Origin: Hellea sp.
GTDB lineage: Bacteria > Pseudomonadota > Alphaproteobacteria > Caulobacterales > Maricaulaceae
Length of the DNA: 64,000 nt
Reading direction: 5' to 3'
NCBI GenBank assembly: GCA_020631215.1
Contig: JAHDHS010000010.1
Location: 1 to 64,000, forward strand
The notes under the pieces were generated by a model. The model was not told the origin of the DNA, ran no database searches, and saw only the letters and a list, made by a program, of their open reading frames with translations. Positions 60,205 to 64,000 of the stretch are shown one piece after another. Within the stretch, counting starts at the first letter, position 1, and the number at the start of each line of letters is the position of its first letter. The position numbers and the translations under genes are program-made.

Positions 60205-61220
60205 GCGACCCTCGCCTTGGCTGCCTCGGACACCAACCGGTCAAATTCCCGCTCGGCGGAAGGACGGTCAAACTCCGTGACGTGTTCTGCGCAGTTTTCA
60301 GCGATTCGGGCCCGCATGATAGAGCGGCCCTCTAAATTCCGGCCCCCTTTGGCAACCAATACCATATCCGCCATTTTACCCGAACATTGCAGGGCAATAT
60401 CGCATCCTGCCGCCAGTGCCCGCTCTGTTTTGCGGGTCAGAGTTCCGTTTAAAGCTTTCATGTCCAGATCATCACTCATGACCAAACCATCATAACCGAT
60501 GGCCGCCCGCACCAATTCCGTCAGGCTTTTTCTGGACACGGTGACGGCGGTGCGCGAGCTATATGTGTAGACAGCATGTGCCGTCATCGCCATGGGCGCA
60601 TCATTTAATAAACGAAATGGCAGAAAGTCTGTTTTTTCCAAGGTCGCGCGCGCAGCCTCTATTGTCGGCAAAGCCTTATGGCTGTCGACCTTAGCGCGGC
60701 CATGACCGGGAATATGTTTGATCACAGGCGCAACGCCCCCCATCAACAGCCCCGCCATACAGGCATGGGCGCGATCAACTATCTGGGCTGTGGTTTTGCC
60801 GAATGCCCGATCAGAAATAATCGGGTCTGCCCCTTTCACCGGCAAGTCCAAAACCGGGGCGCAATCTGCCGTGATACCGACGGTGCGTAAATCATCCGCG
60901 ATCAAACGATAGGCCAAAAAGGCGGCCCGCTTTTGATCTTCGGCTTCGGGCAAATATCCAAACAAAGACGCCGCCGGATAGTCGCGCCAATGCGGGGGGC
61001 GCATACGCCGAACGCGGCCGCCTTCCTGGTCGATAAAAATCAGCGCATCTCTGCCGACCGCCTGCCGAATATCCCCGCACAGCCGCCTGACTTGCGCGGG
61101 CGTTTCAATATTGCGGGCAAATAAAATAAAACCCCAGGGATTGGCATCCCGGAAAAACGCAGACTCTGCGGCCGTCAATTTAGGCCCGGACAGCCCGAAG
61201 ATGACAGCCAGTTGACTCAC
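60201..61220 (-). CDS. nagZ: beta-N-acetylhexosaminidase
   Basis: FIDQEGGRVRRMRPP, VIKHIPGHGRAKVDSHKALP, GLVMSDDLDMKAL; GTG start at 61220 gives a GTGA overlap with the upstream gene (ORF track start 61268). Confidence 0.95.
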   Translation of the reverse strand: MSQLAVIFGLSGPKLTAAESAFFRDANPWGFILFARNIETPAQVRRLCGDIRQAVGRDALIFIDQEGGRVRRMRPPHWRDYPAASLFGYLPEAEDQKRAAFLAYRLIADDLRTVGITADCAPVLDLPVKGADPIISDRAFGKTTAQIVDRAHACMAGLLMGGVAPVIKHIPGHGRAKVDSHKALPTIEAARATLEKTDFLPFRLLNDAPMAMTAHAVYTYSSRTAVTVSRKSLTELVRAAIGYDGLVMSDDLDMKALNGTLTRKTERALAAGCDIALQCSGKMADMVLVAKGGRNLEGRSIMRARIAENCAEHVTEFDRPSAEREFDRLVSEAAKARVA

Positions 61221-61966
61221 TTTTTGGTCACGAAACAGGCTTGGCCCACATCTTTTAGGGCTCGGCACATCTGGTTCGCCGCAGATTTATCCGCCAGCCC
61301 GGCCAGGCGCGTGCGAAAATATATGCCCTTCTCGGCCAGGTCGACCCGGCGCACATCCGCATAGAAATCAGATGTCACAATAGAGGGATGTTTGCGCCGC
61401 AATGTATTCCAGACATTTTGGGCATCTGCCTGTGACCGCACAGAGGCGACCTGAACCACCCATTCGGAGTTACCGGCGGCGACTGACGAAGGCACTGCGA
61501 TTTCGCGCGGCGGCGGCGTGTATGCCGGCTCCGGCGTGGTCTCTATGACGGGCTTTTCGGCGCCAGGACGGTTCATGACCGGCTCTTCGACCTTAATATT
61601 GGCCGTTTCGGGGATTTTGATTGGCACTTCGGGCGCCGCTGTTGTCGTCACAGTTTCATCAGGCTTTTGCCCGTCCATCACGTCAAAGACCGCCTTATCC
61701 TGATCCGGCGTCTGGATCCCGCCAGCCTCTTTTGGCGGCACTTTGAAGGGGGTGTTATCCGCCGTGATGCGTGGCGGGTCGCCCCGGTCACGCACGCCGG
61801 GCTGATAGAGCTTCAGCACAATAAAGGCCAGCGCCAGCAATATCCCAAAGCCGATTAACAGCTTGATCAGTCCTTGCCGCCCTGAACTGTCGCGCACATC
61901 AAAGGGCTGTAAGGTTTCGTCATCTGCCTGCATATTTGCAGAAAATTCTGTCTCATTACCTGACAT
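61217..61966 (-). CDS. SPOR-domain protein
   Basis: TM helix then C-terminal SPOR domain WVVQVASVRSQADAQNVWNTLRRKHPSI; start probably internal ATG 61966 (ORF to 62005). Confidence 0.9.
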   Translation of the reverse strand: MSGNETEFSANMQADDETLQPFDVRDSSGRQGLIKLLIGFGILLALAFIVLKLYQPGVRDRGDPPRITADNTPFKVPPKEAGGIQTPDQDKAVFDVMDGQKPDETVTTTAAPEVPIKIPETANIKVEEPVMNRPGAEKPVIETTPEPAYTPPPREIAVPSSVAAGNSEWVVQVASVRSQADAQNVWNTLRRKHPSIVTSDFYADVRRVDLAEKGIYFRTRLAGLADKSAANQMCRALKDVGQACFVTKK

Positions 61967-62097
61967 TCTTGCTCCTATCCCCATAAGCCGCGCCGAACGA
62001 ATCATTTAGCTTAACCCGCAATCTAAACGAAAAGCGCGGGTTTTGGGGTCAAATTTCCTGTTGTTTAAAAGCCTTACGCGGAAAGGTTAACCAAAAC

Positions 62098-63288
62098 TTA
62101 CAGGTAACCTGTGACGGTGAAGAGTTTTCGGTGCTCTGCGATGGCAAAACTATCCGTCATCCCGGCAATATAGTCACAAACGATCCGCGCTGTCTCGGGC
62201 GTATCCGGCCCTGTGCAGGTCTTACCCAGAGCCGTCGGCAGGATACCCGGATCTGCGATGAAAAGACCAAACAACTCTTTGACCACCCGGGAGGCCTGCC
62301 CCATCATGCGATTGACTTTGTAATGACGATACATGTTCTCCATCAAGAAAAGCCGCAGCGGTTTCTCCTGCGCCCGGAAATCATCCGAAAAATCACAAAT
62401 CGGACGTGACAAATTTCGGATTTCCTGCGCGCTTTTCGGCGCTTCGTCTTCGAGCCTGTTGCGGGTTTCTTTCAAAACATCCGCCACCATATAGCCGATC
62501 AAGTCCCGCACGGCTTCATGGATGAGGCGGTCCTCTGAAATATCGGGGTAGCGCCGCCTGACATCGGCAAAGGCCTCGCCGACAATCGGCACTTCACCCA
62601 CCTGATCCACGGTGAACAGACCAGCGCGAAGCCCGTCATCAATGTCGTGATTATTATAAGCGATGTCATCCGCCAGTGCCGCAACCTGAGCCTCCGGCCC
62701 GGCATATGTGTCCAACTCCAAATCTTTCCAATTCGGAATAACTTTCAAAGCCCATGGCAAACCTTTAATATCACTCGGTTTTTTAACCAAAGGGCCATTA
62801 TGTTTGGCGATCCCTTCCAAAGTTTCCCACGTCAAATTTAAACCGTCAAATTCGGCATATCGCCCTTCTAATTTCGTGACGATCCGCAAGGTCTGGGCAT
62901 TGTGATCAAACCCGCCATAAGGCGCCATACAGTCTGCCAGAGCATCTTCACCGGAATGACCGAAAGGCGGGTGTCCCAAATCATGGGCCAGCGCCAGACA
63001 CTCCGCCAAATCCTCATCCAGCCCCAGCACCCGCGCAATTGACCGCGCGATCTGTGAGACCTCCAATGAATGCGTCAGGCGCGTGCGGTAATAATCTCCT
63101 TCATGAGAGACGAAGACCTGCGTTTTGCCTTTCAATCGGCGAAATGCGGAAGAATGTATAATCCTGTCTTTATCGCGCTGAAACGGGCTGCGTTCCGAGG
63201 TCGATGGCTGCGGGATCGCCCGCCCCTGGCAGTTTTCAGGATCAGACGCATAAGGTGCGCGCTGACGACTGGCTGAAAATGTGGTCAC
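62098..63288 (-). CDS. dgt: dGTP triphosphohydrolase-like HD protein
   Basis: RDKDRIIHSSAFRRLKGKTQVFVSHEGDYYRTRLTHSLEVSQIAR, ALAHDLGHPPFGHSGE. Confidence 0.95.
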   Translation of the reverse strand: MTTFSASRQRAPYASDPENCQGRAIPQPSTSERSPFQRDKDRIIHSSAFRRLKGKTQVFVSHEGDYYRTRLTHSLEVSQIARSIARVLGLDEDLAECLALAHDLGHPPFGHSGEDALADCMAPYGGFDHNAQTLRIVTKLEGRYAEFDGLNLTWETLEGIAKHNGPLVKKPSDIKGLPWALKVIPNWKDLELDTYAGPEAQVAALADDIAYNNHDIDDGLRAGLFTVDQVGEVPIVGEAFADVRRRYPDISEDRLIHEAVRDLIGYMVADVLKETRNRLEDEAPKSAQEIRNLSRPICDFSDDFRAQEKPLRLFLMENMYRHYKVNRMMGQASRVVKELFGLFIADPGILPTALGKTCTGPDTPETARIVCDYIAGMTDSFAIAEHRKLFTVTGYL

Positions 63289-63356
63289 AGGCTTTTGTCC
63301 TCTCAGGCGGCCGCAAGGGGCTTTCGCAAATCAGTTCCGCGCCCTATATAACCATT

Positions 63357-63695
63357 ATGGAAACGATAGCTACACCTGTGACACTCTCAGCCTCTGCCGC
63401 CAAGCAGATCAATGCGATCATGGCCAAACAGGGCTTTGACAAGTTTCTGCGCGTGGCCGTTGAAGGCGGTGGATGTTCCGGCTTTTCCTATAAATTCGAC
63501 TTCGCAGACGCCCCGAATGAGGATGATCTGGTCTTAGAGCGGGATGGCGCAAAAGTCGTGATCGATGAAATTAGCCTTGAATTTCTGGAAGGCTCCGAAA
63601 TCGACTATGCCAATGAACTCATCGGCTCCGCCTTCAAAATCAACAACCCCAATGCCACCGCCAATTGCGGCTGCGGCACCAGCTTCAGTATTTAA
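63357..63695 (+). CDS. erpA: A-type iron-sulfur cluster insertion protein
   Basis: LRVAVEGGGCSGFSYKFDF, NPNATANCGCGTSFSI; start at ATG 63357. Confidence 0.93.
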   Translation: METIATPVTLSASAAKQINAIMAKQGFDKFLRVAVEGGGCSGFSYKFDFADAPNEDDLVLERDGAKVVIDEISLEFLEGSEIDYANELIGSAFKINNPNATANCGCGTSFSI

Positions 63696-63785
63696 AGCCG
63701 TTCATGGACGCCAATTCTCATGGGCATTTTGGCGCTAATAGGCTCACCTGTTTTGCTATTTGTTGGGTGATTGATAGAGTGCGGC

Positions 63786-64000
63786 ATGACTGAAAAGGAA
63801 GTTCACACCGCCCGCGCAGAAAAATATAAGCTGATCCGCTGGGTCGTGGGGTCTGTGACGCTGCTGATTATTATTGGCGTGATATATTGGTTTGTGACGG
63901 CCCCAGCCCGAATGGCGGGCAATATAACCGATCAGGTCAAGGATGCGGCGGGGAGTATGGATACAATTCGGCCTGTGCCTGCCCCCAAGCGCACATTGGG
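63786..64000 (+). CDS. N-terminal part of a membrane protein, truncated by window end
   Basis: MTEKEVHTARAEKYKLIRWVVGSVTLLIIIGVIYWFVTAPARMAGNITDQVKDAAGSMDTIRPVPAPKRTLG, open to the end. Confidence 0.65.
   Translation, partial: MTEKEVHTARAEKYKLIRWVVGSVTLLIIIGVIYWFVTAPARMAGNITDQVKDAAGSMDTIRPVPAPKRTL

Overview
The window looks like a chromosomal segment of an alphaproteobacterium, probably Maricaulales/Hyphomonadaceae-like (inferred from gene content and order; no database was searched). It is mostly core genes: panB, nadK, phhA, queA-tgt, two cyclophilins, coaD, gyrA, uvrA/ssb, trmFO, secF-secD-yajC, tatC-tatB-tatA, scpB-scpA, nagZ, SPOR, dgt and erpA, plus tRNA-His and tRNA-Lys. I saw no transposase, integrase, phage module or CRISPR array. 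The accessory parts most worth a second look are: (1) an ECF sigma factor translationally coupled to a single-pass vWA protein with duplicated periplasmic modules and a TonB-box-like motif; (2) a five-gene overlapping operon (Hpt/REC-REC, YaiO-like barrel, HEAT protein, GT2, NodB-like deacetylase) resembling an exopolysaccharide synthesis/export system; (3) a three-gene Ni-superoxide dismutase cassette with a small His-rich membrane protein, placed inside a normally syntenic block; (4) tandem TadG/vWA paralogs with oppositely charged low-complexity inserts; (5) a DUF2330 + stand-alone RnfD-like pair; (6) a secreted JAMM-like/DUF4329-type lipoprotein. Regulatory signals read directly from the sequence include a GAAC-N7-GAAC LexA-type box between uvrA and ssb, a 16-bp palindrome between tetR and its divergent neighbour, and several terminator hairpins. 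All family assignments come from motif recognition by eye.
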